This document shows, piece after piece, positions 16,906 to 26,012 of a stretch of 64,000 nt of DNA (within the stretch, counting starts at the first letter, position 1; each line of letters opens with the position of its first letter). This stretch comes from Rhizobium sp. ZPR4 (lineage in GTDB: Bacteria > Pseudomonadota > Alphaproteobacteria > Rhizobiales > Rhizobiaceae). The stretch is from NCBI RefSeq assembly GCF_040215725.1, contig NZ_CP157967.1, forward strand, positions 124,001-188,000, written 5' to 3'. Under the pieces are notes generated by a model. That model saw nothing but the letters and a program-made list of their open reading frames with translations, was not told the DNA's origin and ran no database searches. Position numbers and translations under genes: made by a program.

Positions 16906-18105
16906 ATGGCCGAGACCACGCCGCTTTATGACACCTATATGCGCGCTCCGCTACGGTTCGAGCGAGGCGAGGGCGTCTGGCTGGTCACCGAAAATGGCGA
17001 ACGCTACCTCGATTTCGCAGCCGGCGTCGCGGTCAACTCGCTCGGTCACGCCCATCCTCATCTCGTCGCCGAATTGAAGGCACAGGCCGACAAGGTCTGG
17101 CACCTGTCCAACCTCTATGAGGTGCCCGGTCAGGAAAAGCTGTCGAAGCGGCTGACGGAAGCGACCTTTGCCGACAAGGTGTTTTTCACCAATTCGGGCG
17201 CCGAGGCGCTGGAATGCGCCATCAAGACGGCGCGGCGCTATCAATTCGCCAAGGGGCATCCTGAAAAGTTCCACATCATCACCTTCGAGGGCGCCTTCCA
17301 CGGTCGCACCATCGCGACGATCGCCGCGGGCGGTCAGGAGAAGTATATCGAAGGCTTCGGCCCGAAGGCTCCGGGCTTCGACCAGGTGCAGTTCGGCGAT
17401 CTCGATGCCGTGCGTGCCGCCGTCACGGATGCGACAGCCGCGATCCTGATCGAGCCGGTGCAGGGCGAAGGCGGCATCCGCCCGGCCACCAACGAATTCC
17501 TGCGCGGGCTGCGCCAGATCTGCGACGAGCACGGCCTGCTGTTGATCCTCGACGAAGTACAGTGCGGCGTCGGCCGCACGGGCAAGCTCTTTGCCCATGA
17601 ATGGGCCGGTATCAAGCCTGACATCATGGCGGTCGCCAAGGGTATCGGCGGTGGTTTCCCGCTCGGTGCGTGCCTTGCGACGGCGGAAGCTGCTTCCGGC
17701 ATGAAGGCGGGCACTCACGGCTCGACCTATGGCGGCAATCCGCTCGCCATGGCGGTCGGTAATGCGGTTCTCGACATCGTACTCGCCGAAGGCTTTCTGC
17801 AGCATGTGCGCGATGTCGCGCTGGTGTTCCGCCAGGGGCTCGCGTCGCTCAAGGATCGCTTCCCGGATATCATCGAGGATGTTCGCGGCGAAGGCCTGAT
17901 GCTCGGCGTCAAGGCGGCCATTCCGCAGGCGGATCTGCTGCAGGCAGTCCGCGCCGAGCATCTGCTTGGCGTGCCGGCCGGCGACAATGTCATCCGTCTT
18001 CTGCCGCCGCTGGTCGTCACGGCCGAAGAGGCGCGCGAAGGTCTTGCCCGTCTCGAGCGCGCTGCCGAACGCGCACGCGCTGCCCGCACCAAAAAATCGG
18101 CTTGA
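16906..18105 (+). CDS. argD: Acetylornithine aminotransferase
   Basis: 399 residues from the ATG at 16906, 8 nt after GAGGAG; the ATG at 16900 is too close to that site. A class III PLP-dependent aminotransferase: [17 protein letters not shown] (phosphate-binding loop), [25 protein letters not shown] (the Asp that pairs with the PLP ring nitrogen) and Lys245 in [15 protein letters not shown] as the Schiff-base lysine. It converts N-acetylglutamate semialdehyde to N-acetylornithine in arginine synthesis. argF follows, which supports ArgD over other class III enzymes. Confidence 0.93.
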   Translation: MAETTPLYDTYMRAPLRFERGEGVWLVTENGERYLDFAAGVAVNSLGHAHPHLVAELKAQADKVWHLSNLYEVPGQEKLSKRLTEATFADKVFFTNSGAEALECAIKTARRYQFAKGHPEKFHIITFEGAFHGRTIATIAAGGQEKYIEGFGPKAPGFDQVQFGDLDAVRAAVTDATAAILIEPVQGEGGIRPATNEFLRGLRQICDEHGLLLILDEVQCGVGRTGKLFAHEWAGIKPDIMAVAKGIGGGFPLGACLATAEAASGMKAGTHGSTYGGNPLAMAVGNAVLDIVLAEGFLQHVRDVALVFRQGLASLKDRFPDIIEDVRGEGLMLGVKAAIPQADLLQAVRAEHLLGVPAGDNVIRLLPPLVVTAEEAREGLARLERAAERARAARTKKSA

Positions 18106-18111
18106 GTTTAC

Positions 18112-18159
18112 CGCCCGCAAATGGGGCGTTCGTGCCCCACGCGGGCGTTATTGTTTTTT
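18112..18159 (+). terminator. Terminator-like hairpin between argD and argF
   Basis: Outer stem CGCCCGC (18112-18118) / GCGGGCG (18141-18147) and inner stem GGGGC (18123-18127) / GCCCC (18134-18138), followed by TTATTGTTTTTT. It is a full intrinsic terminator by eye, yet it lies inside a presumed operon, only 20 bp before the argF start. Confidence 0.75.
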
Positions 18160-18178
18160 CTGGAGTACAGGTAAGGAC

Positions 18179-19096
18179 ATGGCTTCTCCGAAACACTTTC
18201 TCGACCTCTCTGCCGTTCCGGCTGCCGATCTGCGCAATATCATCGACGATGCGATCGTCCGAAAGAGCGCGCAGAAGGCCGGCACGGCCGACAAGCCGCT
18301 CGCCGGCAAGATGCTGGCGATGATCTTCGAGAAGCCGTCCACCCGAACCCGCGTCTCCTTCGATGTCGGCATGCGCCAGTTGGGCGGCGAGACGCTGTTC
18401 CTCTCCGGCACCGAAATGCAGCTCGGCCGCGCCGAGACGATCGGCGACACGGCCAAGGTGCTGTCGCGCTATGTCGACGCGATCATGATCCGCACGACCG
18501 ACCACTCCCGCCTGCTGGAGCTGGCGGAGCACGCGACCGTCCCGGTCATCAATGCGCTGACCGACGACACGCATCCCTGCCAGATCATGGCCGATATCAT
18601 GACCTTCGAAGAGCATCGCGGCCCGATCAAGGGCAAGACGGTCGCCTGGACGGGCGACGGCAACAATGTACTGCATTCGCTGATCGAAGGGGCGGCTCGT
18701 TTCGGCTATCGCATGAATATGGCGGTACCCCTTGGTTCCGAGCCCAAGGATCACTATCTGAACTGGGCCCGCAACGAGGGCGCCGAAATCATGCTCTCGC
18801 ATGATGCAGACCGTGCGGTCGCCGGCGTCGATTGCGTGGTAACCGATACCTGGGTTTCCATGAATCAGGAACACCGGGCTCGCGGTCACAACGTCTTCCA
18901 GCCCTATCAGGTCAACAAGGCTTTGATGGCACAGGCCGGCAAAGACGCGTTGTTCATGCACTGCCTGCCCGCCCATCGCGGGGAGGAGGTGACGGACGAG
19001 GTGATCGACGGTCCGCAATCCGTTGTCTTCGATGAGGCGGAAAACCGCCTTCATGCGCAAAAGTCGATTCTTGCTTGGTGCCTGGGCGCGATCTGA
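18179..19096 (+). CDS. argF: Ornithine carbamoyltransferase
   Basis: 305 residues. Carbamoyl-phosphate-binding motif [13 protein letters not shown]; further family motifs are [16 protein letters not shown] (HPCQ), [16 protein letters not shown] and [16 protein letters not shown] near the C terminus (active-site HCLP). It makes citrulline from ornithine and carbamoyl phosphate in the cytoplasm. It lies directly downstream of argD but behind a terminator-like hairpin, and upstream of hslO. Confidence 0.96.
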   Translation: MASPKHFLDLSAVPAADLRNIIDDAIVRKSAQKAGTADKPLAGKMLAMIFEKPSTRTRVSFDVGMRQLGGETLFLSGTEMQLGRAETIGDTAKVLSRYVDAIMIRTTDHSRLLELAEHATVPVINALTDDTHPCQIMADIMTFEEHRGPIKGKTVAWTGDGNNVLHSLIEGAARFGYRMNMAVPLGSEPKDHYLNWARNEGAEIMLSHDADRAVAGVDCVVTDTWVSMNQEHRARGHNVFQPYQVNKALMAQAGKDALFMHCLPAHRGEEVTDEVIDGPQSVVFDEAENRLHAQKSILAWCLGAI

Positions 19097-19144
19097 AGAT
19101 ATCAAACCGCGTCTCAAGGGCGCGGGCGCAGTAGGAGTAAAGCA

Positions 19145-20134
19145 ATGGCCGAAAATGCCGCAACGCTGGGTCAGTTCGATTTTGCCGGTGACGATCATGT
19201 CGTTCCCTTCCAGGTGGAAGGGTTGGATGTGCGCGGCCGTGCCGTGCAGCTTGGTCCGCTGCTGGACGCGATCCTCGCCCGGCACGACTATCCGACGCCG
19301 GTTGCGCGCCTTCTGGCCGAGGCGATCGTCCTTACCGTCCTGCTCGGCACATCGCTGAAGTTTGAAGGCAAGTTCACCGTGCAGACCAAGGGCGATGGTC
19401 CCGTCGACCTTCTGGTCGCCGATTTCACGACGCCGGAAAATGTTCGCGCCTATGCCCGCTTCGACGAAGAGGCTTTGGCAAAGGCTGTCGCCGAAGGCCG
19501 GACAGAGCCCGAGCAGCTGCTCGGCAAGGGCGTGCTCGCCTTCACCATCGATCAGGGGCGTTTCAGCCAGCCCTATCAGGGTATCGTCGCGCTCGATGGT
19601 GCCTCGCTCGAGGAGATCGCCGGTACTTATTTTCGCCAGTCGGAACAGATACCGACGCGCGTGCGCCTCGGCGCTGCAGAACTCTTCGATCGCGACGAGA
19701 ATGGCAAGCCGCGTCACCGCTGGCGCGCGGGCGGCCTGATTGCCCAGTTCCTGCCGGAAGCTCCAGAGCGCATGCGCCAGCCTGATCTTCACGGCGGCGA
19801 CGGCGACGAGGGTCTGCGCGATCATGTCGAGGACGACGCCTGGGCGGAAGCGCGCAGCCTGGTGGAAACCATCGATGCCGACGAGTTGACGGACCCGCAG
19901 GTGGGCACCGAGCGGCTTCTCTACCGTCTCTTCCACGAGCGCGGCGTACGCGTCTATGAACCGAAGGCCGTCTACGATCGCTGTTCGTGCTCGCGTGACA
20001 AGCTGAAGGGCGTCTTGAAGGGTTTTACGGCCGAGGAAATCGAGGCCAGCCAGGAGAATGGCGAAATCGCCGTGACCTGCGAGTTCTGCTCGACGACCTA
20101 TCGCTTCGAAGTGGCTGAAATAGAAGCGGCTTGA
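19145..20134 (+). CDS. hslO: Redox-regulated chaperone Hsp33
   Basis: 329 residues. The N-terminal substrate-binding domain has LLAEAIVLTVLLGTSLKFEG and the typical VLAFTIDQG segment. The C-terminal zinc switch is intact: CSCSRDKLKGVLKG (Cys-X-Cys) and then CEFCSTTYRF (Cys-X2-Cys). Oxidation of these cysteines releases zinc and activates the holdase in the cytoplasm. It follows argF after a 48-bp gap, as in many rhizobia. Confidence 0.95.
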   Translation: MAENAATLGQFDFAGDDHVVPFQVEGLDVRGRAVQLGPLLDAILARHDYPTPVARLLAEAIVLTVLLGTSLKFEGKFTVQTKGDGPVDLLVADFTTPENVRAYARFDEEALAKAVAEGRTEPEQLLGKGVLAFTIDQGRFSQPYQGIVALDGASLEEIAGTYFRQSEQIPTRVRLGAAELFDRDENGKPRHRWRAGGLIAQFLPEAPERMRQPDLHGGDGDEGLRDHVEDDAWAEARSLVETIDADELTDPQVGTERLLYRLFHERGVRVYEPKAVYDRCSCSRDKLKGVLKGFTAEEIEASQENGEIAVTCEFCSTTYRFEVAEIEAA

Positions 20135-20154
20135 CGCTGCCCGGTTGCGGCGGC

Positions 20155-20547
20155 TCAGTTCAGCGTGCGCAACAGGTTCGGCGTATCCAGCGAAAAGGCG
20201 GGGATCTTGACATGGAAGAGTTCCCCGTCGTCCGTTTCCATCTGGTAGTGGCCAAACATCATGCCTGACGGGGTGTCCAACGGGCAGCCGGAAGAATATT
20301 CATAGGTATCACCGGGTTTCAGATGCGGCTGCTCGCCGACGACGCCTGGCCCCGTCACTTCATCCACCATGCCGTTCATGTCGGTGATGTGCCAGTAGCG
20401 CGTCACCAGTTTCACGGCCTGCTCCGAGTGGTTGGAAATGACGATGCGGTATCCCCAGACATAACGATCATCGTCCGGATCGGATTGCTCCTCCAGATAA
20501 AACGGCTCTACAACCACTTCGATGTCGCGTGTTAGGGCGCGATACAT
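20155..20547 (-). CDS. apaG: ApaG domain protein
   Basis: 130 residues from the ATG at 20547 ([20 protein letters not shown]), the usual length of the family, with AAGG 8 nt upstream. A longer start at 20589 with GAGGG is possible and would add 14 residues. The single beta-sandwich ApaG domain shows [30 protein letters not shown] and [20 protein letters not shown]. Its biochemical role is unsettled; it is often named a Co2+/Mg2+ efflux protein. It is convergent with hslO. Confidence 0.9.
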   Translation of the reverse strand: MYRALTRDIEVVVEPFYLEEQSDPDDDRYVWGYRIVISNHSEQAVKLVTRYWHITDMNGMVDEVTGPGVVGEQPHLKPGDTYEYSSGCPLDTPSGMMFGHYQMETDDGELFHVKIPAFSLDTPNLLRTLN

Positions 20548-21160
20548 GCCTGATACCTTGCCACTGCTCTGAAACGTTGAGCGCTCCATGAAGCCCTCAT
20601 TGTCGTTTCAGCATTTTCAAGTCTGCGGCATATTATCCGCTTTCCACCGCTCCCGCAAAGCGCGGGATATTTAGCGGTATCCTATAACCAATCCATTCCG
20701 TCAAGGAACGGCGTGATGAAATCTGGCTCATGGTGCCGGACCGTTCTGAAATTCAGCTATTACGGCCGATGAAAAAGGTTAGTCCTTTCTTCTCAAAGTA
20801 TCTTGTTTCGCTCGTCATTTAATCTCGTCTACCATAATGCCCGCTGACGGAGCATGCGGCGGGCAGATACGCTTGCCGCAATTGCTGGTGCACTTCAATG
20901 ATCGGTCGTCACATCTGATCACCGGCTGTTAAAATCTCCCGGCCATATAACCCCTGTTCTTTCTTTATGTTCCTTGGAGGGAACTTGCCCGGATTCCCTG
21001 CCAGGAGGATTTCGGCTATGATCTGATTCTGGCATGGCCCGTGCCTCCCCCCTCCACTCGGGAAAGTATATTTCATGCGGGGCCGTCGATATCCAAACCG
21101 ACTGTTTGAGCACCTGGCATAAGGAGGGGTTGCGGTCATTGCTCGCAATAGGAGGTTTAG
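20548..21160. other. 613-bp intergenic region, no gene seen
   Basis: There is no coding frame I can support. A GC-rich hairpin (TGCCCGC...GCGGGCA) lies at about 20838-20866. Short C- and G-rich runs at about 20975-21060 include CCCCCCTCC, which could pair with ribosome-binding sites, so a small RNA is conceivable but not shown. The last 12 bases carry the GGAGG site of the next gene. Confidence 0.4.
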
Positions 21161-21874
21161 ATGAGGCTTTCTGCCCCTGTTTATCATTTGAAGCGTAAGG
21201 CGAAGCTCCTGTCTCGCCAGCAGAATATCCCCTTGCACGCCGCGCTGGATCGCGTCGCGGCTGGTGAAGGTTTTGAAGGCTGGAGCTTGCTTGCAAGTAA
21301 AACCAGCTCAGCCGTGCCAATCGGCGAGTTGTATTCGCGTCTGAGCCCGGGCGATCTGGTGTTAGTCGGCGCGCGGCCCGGCCATGGCAAGACCTTGATG
21401 AGCTTGAGGCTCGCCGTCGAAGCCATGAAGGCCGGCAATCGCAGCGTCTTCTTCACGCTGGAGGACACGGAAAAGGTCGTTCTGGACCGTTTCCCGGTCA
21501 TCGGTGCCGATCACGCGGAATTTGCCGATCTGTTCGAGTTCGACAATTCCGACGCCATCAGTGGCGACTATATCGTCGAGAGGCTGGCCCAGGCGTCGCG
21601 CGGCACGCTGGCGGTGATCGATTTTCTGCAGCTGCTGGATCAGAAGCGTGAGAAGCCGGAACTGATGATCCAGGTTCAGACGTTGAAGGCGTTTGCGCGT
21701 GCGGGAGGTGTGATCGTCGTCTTCATCTCGCAGATCGACCGGTCTTACGATCCGGCGCTGAAACCCGTGCCCGATCTTGCGGATGTTCGCCTACCGAATC
21801 CGCTGGATCTCGGGCTGTTCGACAAGATGGTCTTCCTGAACAACGGTCGGGTTCAGTTCAAGGCCGCCAGCTGA
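21161..21874 (+). CDS. Stand-alone DnaB/RecA-fold ATPase
   Basis: 237 residues, with GGAGG 5 nt before the start. After a basic N terminus (LKRKAKLLSRQQNIPLHAAL) comes a single RecA-type ATPase core: Walker A VGARPGHGKT, FFTLEDTEKV, Walker B-like LAVIDFLQLLDQ, then VIVVFISQIDRS. The core resembles the C-terminal half of replicative helicase DnaB, but the N-terminal primase-interacting domain is absent. It is too short to be DnaB itself, and its role is unknown. It is monocistronic by position, between convergent metZ and the long gap behind apaG. Confidence 0.8.
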   Translation: MRLSAPVYHLKRKAKLLSRQQNIPLHAALDRVAAGEGFEGWSLLASKTSSAVPIGELYSRLSPGDLVLVGARPGHGKTLMSLRLAVEAMKAGNRSVFFTLEDTEKVVLDRFPVIGADHAEFADLFEFDNSDAISGDYIVERLAQASRGTLAVIDFLQLLDQKREKPELMIQVQTLKAFARAGGVIVVFISQIDRSYDPALKPVPDLADVRLPNPLDLGLFDKMVFLNNGRVQFKAAS

Positions 21875-21954
21875 CGGCTGCCGTTCCTGCCATCGCCCGA
21901 TGAGATGAAGGCAGGTCGAGCCGCCCGGAGAAAATCCGGGCGGCTCGATTGATA

Positions 21955-23142
21955 TCAGGCGGAAACCTGCTCGAGCGCGCGGGCGAAATCCTCGACCAGA
22001 TCGGCGCTGTCTTCGATGCCGGCGGAGAAGCGCACGGTGCCCGGCGAAATGCCGAGCTCGGCGCGGGCCTCGTCGGTGAGGTTCTTGTGCGTCGTGGTGG
22101 CCGGATGGGTGATCAGGCTCTTCGAGTCGCCGAGATTGTTGGAAATCTTCACGATCTCCAGTGCGTTCTGCAGCTTGAAGGCCGCTTCCTTGCCGCCCTT
22201 GAGCTCAAAGGCGACGAGGGTCGAGCCGCCGCTCATCTGCTTGGCGATGATATCGGCCTGCGGATGGTCCTTGCGGCCCGGATAGATCACGCGAGCGACC
22301 TTGTTTCCCTGCTCGGCGAGGAAATCGGCTACCTTGGAGGCGTTCGCCGTCTGCTGCGCAACGCGCAGCGGCAGCGTTTCGATGCCCTTCAGCAGCGTCC
22401 AGGCCGTAAACGGCGACATGGCCGGGCCGGTGTGGCGGAAATAGTCCTGCAGGTTCTCGTCGATCCACTGCTTGTCGGAGAGGATGACGCCGCCCAGCGA
22501 ACGGCCCTGGCCGTCGATATGCTTGGTGGCGGAATAGACGACGATATGGGCGCCGAGTTCCAGCGGCTTCTGGAAGAGCGGCGTCGCAAAGACGTTGTCG
22601 ACCACGACCTTGGCGCCGATCTGGTTGGCGAGCTTGGCGACGGCTGAGATATCGACCACTTCCAGCGTCGGGTTGGTCGGGCTTTCGAGGAAGAAGACCT
22701 TGGTATTCGGGCGGATGGCCTTTTCCCAGTTCTCGGTGAAGCGGCCGTCGACCAGCGTGCATTCGATGCCGTATTTCGGCGCGAGCGTCTCGACCACCCA
22801 GCGGCAGGAGCCGAAAAGGGCGCGGGCAGCGACGATATGATCGCCTGCCTTCAGCTGGCAGAGGATGGCGGCGGAAACGGCGGCCATGCCCGAAGCCGTG
22901 GCGCGAGCATCTTCAGCGCCTTCCAGCGCGCACATGCGCTTTTCGAACATGTCGTTGGTCGGGCTGCCGTAGCGGGCGTAGATGAAACCGTCCGTCTCGC
23001 CCTTGAAGCGAGCTTCCGCCGCTTCCGAGGTGTCATAGACGAAGCCCTGGGTCAGGTAGATTGCTTCGGAGGTCTCGCCGAACTGCGAACGAAGCGTTCC
23101 GTTGTGTACGAGCTGGGTTGCGGGGCGCCAAGTCTTGCTCAT
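21955..23142 (-). CDS. metZ: O-succinylhomoserine sulfhydrylase
   Basis: 395 residues starting MSKTWRPATQLVHNG at 23142; upstream in-frame codons lie in the riboswitch and are not coding. A Cys/Met-metabolism PLP enzyme: YARYGSPTNDMFEKR, ATASGMAAVSAA, FLESPTNPTLEVVDI, the internal-aldimine Lys in VYSATKHIDGQGR, and SLGDSKSLITHPATTTH-like (NNLGDSKSLITHPATTTH) near the C terminus. It makes homocysteine from an O-acylhomoserine and sulfide in methionine synthesis. MetZ is chosen over MetB/MetC because of the family pattern and the SAM-II riboswitch, which often controls metZ in alphaproteobacteria. Confidence 0.92.
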   Translation of the reverse strand: MSKTWRPATQLVHNGTLRSQFGETSEAIYLTQGFVYDTSEAAEARFKGETDGFIYARYGSPTNDMFEKRMCALEGAEDARATASGMAAVSAAILCQLKAGDHIVAARALFGSCRWVVETLAPKYGIECTLVDGRFTENWEKAIRPNTKVFFLESPTNPTLEVVDISAVAKLANQIGAKVVVDNVFATPLFQKPLELGAHIVVYSATKHIDGQGRSLGGVILSDKQWIDENLQDYFRHTGPAMSPFTAWTLLKGIETLPLRVAQQTANASKVADFLAEQGNKVARVIYPGRKDHPQADIIAKQMSGGSTLVAFELKGGKEAAFKLQNALEIVKISNNLGDSKSLITHPATTTHKNLTDEARAELGISPGTVRFSAGIEDSADLVEDFARALEQVSA

Positions 23143-23167
23143 GCCATCACCACTTTCAAAACAAAAA

Positions 23168-23204
23168 AACCGGTCGCGAAAGCAGACCGGTTCAACCCCG
23201 GTCT
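23168..23204 (-). terminator. Riboswitch expression platform: terminator versus antiterminator
   Basis: On the minus strand AACCGGTC (23192-23185) pairs with GACCGGTT (23175-23168), followed by a run of T: an intrinsic terminator. The competing pair is AGACCGG (23204-23198) with CCGGTCT (23190-23184), which uses the same bases. The two folds exclude each other, as a transcriptional switch needs. Confidence 0.85.
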
Positions 23205-23205
23205 T

Positions 23206-23257
23206 TTTAGCCATTTGTTTAACGTGGCTGCAAGCCGACCGGCCAAATCACCACGGG
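23206..23257 (-). promoter_or_regulatory. SAM-II riboswitch aptamer
   Basis: The minus strand carries the SAM-II pattern GTGGTGATTTGGCC, then CGGCTTGCAGCCACGTTAAA and ATGGCTAAAA, which form the classic H-type pseudoknot aptamer. It lies 64 bp upstream of metZ, with a terminator platform in between. S-adenosylmethionine binding is expected to switch metZ off. Confidence 0.9.
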
Positions 23258-23336
23258 ATAAGTTGCAATACTGCCGTTGACGGCTTGCGTCAATTCCCCG
23301 AGTTTGGTTTTGTCTGCGGCAAATTATGAGAGAAGC

Positions 23337-24431
23337 ATGATGGCTCGCAATACTGGAATTCTGGCCGACCGCGCCATTGCAGCGCTCTTCGAAACGGGGC
23401 GGCTGACGAGCGAGAGAGAACTGGATGTCGATCAGATCCAGCCGGCAAGCCTTGATCTGCGGCTCAGCTCGCATGCTTTTCGCGTCCGCGCCAGCTTCAT
23501 GCCAGGCCCGTCGCATCTGGTCGCCGACAAGCTCGACCGGCTGAAGCTCCACGTCGTTGATCTCTCTGAAGGCGCAGTGCTCGAGACCGGCTGCGTTTAC
23601 ATCGTGCCGCTGATGGAGCGCCTCGACCTGCCCGAAGACATGTCGGCTTCGGCCAATCCGAAGAGCTCCACCGGCCGTCTCGACATCTTTACCCGCGTCA
23701 TCACTGACCGGGCGCAGGAGTTCGACAAGATCCCGGCCGGCTATTCCGGCCCGCTCTATCTCGAAATCAGCCCGCGCACCTTCCCGATTGTCGTGCGTCG
23801 TGGTTCGCGCCTGTCGCAAATCCGCTTCCGCGTCGGCCAGGCCCTGCTCACCGAGCCGGAACTTCTGGCGCTGCACGAGACGGAAACGCTGGTTGCCAGC
23901 AAGAAGCCGAATATCACCGGCGGCGGCATTGCATTGTCGATCGACCTCGCCGGCGACAAGGAAGGGCTGATCGGCTATCGCGGCAAGCACCACACGGCGG
24001 TCGTCGATGTCGACAAGAAGGCGCAGCACGATATTTTCGATTTCTGGGAGCCGCTCTATAGCCGTGGCCGTACCGAGCTGATCCTCGACCCGGACGAGTT
24101 CTATATCCTCGTTTCGCGCGAAGCGGTGCACGTTCCCCCGCACTTTGCCGCCGAAATGACGCCGTTCGATCCGCTGGTCGGCGAATTCCGCGTCCATTAT
24201 GCCGGCTTCTTCGATCCGGGCTTCGGCCATGCGCCGGCCGGCGGCCGCGGCAGCCGCGCGGTGCTCGAAGTGCGCAGCCATGAGGTGCCCTTCATCCTCG
24301 AGGACGGCCAGATCGTCGGCCGCCTGATCTACGAACACATGCTGGAACAGCCGAGCAGCCTCTACGGCTCCGGCCTTGGCTCCAACTACCAGGCACAGGG
24401 CCTGAAGCTCTCGAAGCACTTCCGGCTCTAG
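23337..24431 (+). CDS. dcd: 2'-deoxycytidine 5'-triphosphate deaminase, two-domain form
   Basis: 364 residues from the ATG at 23337 (a second ATG follows at once). The protein is about twice the length of E. coli Dcd and looks like two tandem dUTPase/Dcd-fold halves. The first half has QIQPASLDLRLSSHAFRVRA and ANPKSSTGRLDIFTRVITD, containing the SSTGR substrate motif. The second ends RAVLEVRSHEVPFILEDGQI. Alphaproteobacteria commonly carry this long form. It deaminates dCTP to dUTP for dTTP synthesis. It is divergent from metZ. Confidence 0.88.
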   Translation: MMARNTGILADRAIAALFETGRLTSERELDVDQIQPASLDLRLSSHAFRVRASFMPGPSHLVADKLDRLKLHVVDLSEGAVLETGCVYIVPLMERLDLPEDMSASANPKSSTGRLDIFTRVITDRAQEFDKIPAGYSGPLYLEISPRTFPIVVRRGSRLSQIRFRVGQALLTEPELLALHETETLVASKKPNITGGGIALSIDLAGDKEGLIGYRGKHHTAVVDVDKKAQHDIFDFWEPLYSRGRTELILDPDEFYILVSREAVHVPPHFAAEMTPFDPLVGEFRVHYAGFFDPGFGHAPAGGRGSRAVLEVRSHEVPFILEDGQIVGRLIYEHMLEQPSSLYGSGLGSNYQAQGLKLSKHFRL

Positions 24432-24489
24432 ACGTCCACCGACCGGCCTTGACAGAGGCCGCCAACTGTTGGACATCTCAAAGATGCAG

Positions 24490-24563
24490 GCGGGTGTAGC
24501 TCAATGGTAGAGCAGCAGCTTCCCAAGCTGAATACGAGGGTTCGATTCCCTTCACCCGCTCCA
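24490..24563 (+). tRNA. tRNA-Gly (anticodon CCC)
   Basis: A 74-nt cloverleaf: acceptor stem GCGGGTG/CACCCGC, D-arm GCTC...GAGC, anticodon loop TTCCCAA (CCC, reads GGG), T-arm with TTCGATT, discriminator T and encoded CCA. No element is attached to its 3' end. Confidence 0.95.
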
Positions 24564-24615
24564 ACCCCCAGTTTGACTCGCTTGTTCTCTGTATCATTGG
24601 GGGGAAGAACTAGCC

Positions 24616-24993
24616 TTGATCGACCACATAACCATCGAAGTCAGCGATCTCGATAGGAGCAAGGCTTTCTATGAGCGGGCTTTCGTGCCCTTGGGGTACG
24701 GCCTGTCCTTCGGAAAGGAAGGCGTGTTCTGGGCGTTCGACGTCGGTGATGGCAGCCTGTTCGAGATCCAGCACACCGGTAGCAAACAACCTTTGACGCA
24801 CCTGCACGTCGCCTTCCGGGTTGAGAATAGGGCGCAAGTCGATGCCTTCCATCGCGCCGCGCTCGAAGCCGGCGCTAAGGAGAATGGTGCTCCCGGCCCG
24901 CGTCCGGAATACACCGCGGATTACTATGCCTGCTTCGTCCTCGATCCCGATGGCTATAATATCGAGGCGATGGTCAACAGACCCGGCGTCTGA
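24616..24993 (+). CDS. VOC-family (glyoxalase-like) protein
   Basis: 125 residues from a TTG at 24616, with a GGGGGGAAG stretch about 10 nt upstream. One vicinal-oxygen-chelate domain of two beta-alpha-beta-beta-beta halves: IDHITIEVSDLDRSKAFYE at the N terminus (His likely metal ligand), LTHLHVAFRVENRAQVDAFH, YACFVLDPDGYNIEAM at the C terminus (Glu likely ligand). The substrate is unknown; the family includes glyoxalases, dioxygenases and resistance proteins. It converges on the LysR gene with a 9-bp gap. Confidence 0.85.
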   Translation: MIDHITIEVSDLDRSKAFYERAFVPLGYGLSFGKEGVFWAFDVGDGSLFEIQHTGSKQPLTHLHVAFRVENRAQVDAFHRAALEAGAKENGAPGPRPEYTADYYACFVLDPDGYNIEAMVNRPGV

Positions 24994-25002
24994 TTGCCGG
25001 GT

Positions 25003-25911
25003 TCAGGTCAAGAAGGGCCTCTTCGCTTTCAGCGCTTCCGCCAGTGTTTCACCGAAGGTCGCGATTGGGCGGGCAAGACGCCCAGCCGGCGGGCGGTGCA
25101 CCAGCCAATTGACCACTTTGGGGGTGAAATCCGGGGCCTCGATAATCTCGATAGCATTGCGCCAGCGGCTGTCCGCCAGTGCGGCCGGCGTCAGGACACC
25201 GATGCCGAGACCGCGCGCAACCAGCGACATGCGCAGATCGGCGCTCATGGCCTCGACCCCGACATCGAAGGGCAGGCGCTCGGCTTCGAAGCGATGCTGA
25301 ATGAAGGCACGGAAGCCGCAGCCGCTCTGGTTCATGATCCAGGGAAAGCGGGAGAGATCTTCAAGTCTTGGTTCCTTGGGAACGCCGAGCGAGGGCGCTG
25401 CGACCAGAATGACGGCATGGACTCCGAGCATCTCGCCGACCACATTGTCGGGCGGCTGCAGCCCCTCCGCCAGGCAGACCGTCGCCGCATCGAGCTGACT
25501 GTGCGCGACCTGCTCGATCAGCTGTGGCGACCAGCCGGTGACGATCCGTAGCGTCAATTGCGGAAACTGGCTGCGCAATTCATCAAGCGGAGCGGATAAG
25601 GCCGCTTCGGAGAGATAGGGCATGATCCCGAGGCGAAATTCACCGCCGATCGTGCCGCCGGGCGAAACGCCGGCCTTGAGATCATCGAGCGAGCGCAACA
25701 CCCGGCGCCCATGCTCATAGGCCTCGCGTCCCGCCGCCGTCGGCCTCAGGGGCTTCGATTGCCGGTCGAGGAGGGCGATGCCGAGACTGTCTTCCAGGTT
25801 CTGTATGCGCCGGGTGATGCCCGGCTGGGTCAGATTGATGCGTGCAGAGGCCGCGACAATCGAGCCCGTTTCCACCACAGCGACGAAAGCTTCCAGATCA
25901 TGAATGTTCAT
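25003..25911 (-). CDS. LysR-type transcriptional regulator
   Basis: 302 residues. The N-terminal winged helix (MNIHDLEAFVAVVETGSIVA, NLTQPGITRRIQNLEDSLGI) is typical of LysR proteins, followed by an inducer-binding domain of two Rossmann-like halves (FRLGIMPYLSEAALSA, ATVCLAEGLQPPDNVVG, MSLVARGLGIGVLTPAAL). It is divergent from an MFS exporter gene 101 bp away and probably controls it; the inducer is unknown. Confidence 0.92.
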   Translation of the reverse strand: MNIHDLEAFVAVVETGSIVAASARINLTQPGITRRIQNLEDSLGIALLDRQSKPLRPTAAGREAYEHGRRVLRSLDDLKAGVSPGGTIGGEFRLGIMPYLSEAALSAPLDELRSQFPQLTLRIVTGWSPQLIEQVAHSQLDAATVCLAEGLQPPDNVVGEMLGVHAVILVAAPSLGVPKEPRLEDLSRFPWIMNQSGCGFRAFIQHRFEAERLPFDVGVEAMSADLRMSLVARGLGIGVLTPAALADSRWRNAIEIIEAPDFTPKVVNWLVHRPPAGRLARPIATFGETLAEALKAKRPFLT

Positions 25912-25920
25912 GCTGAACTC

Positions 25921-25960
25921 GCATAATCATTATTAGTTCATTTCAATTGCCGCATTATGC
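25921..25960. promoter_or_regulatory. Candidate LysR operator between regulator and MFS gene
   Basis: GCATAAT (25921-25927) and ATTATGC (25954-25960) form an inverted repeat in the AT-rich 101-bp gap between the divergent genes. The position fits a LysR-type binding site; the assignment is inference. Confidence 0.45.
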
Positions 25961-26012
25961 AACAAGGCGATAAACATGGCTATCTTTATTATCAGAAATT
26001 ATTGGAGAGCTC

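Noticed and set aside
23143..23214. N-terminal extension of metZ by 24 codons
   Set aside because: It would translate the riboswitch terminator region; the family start is at 23142.
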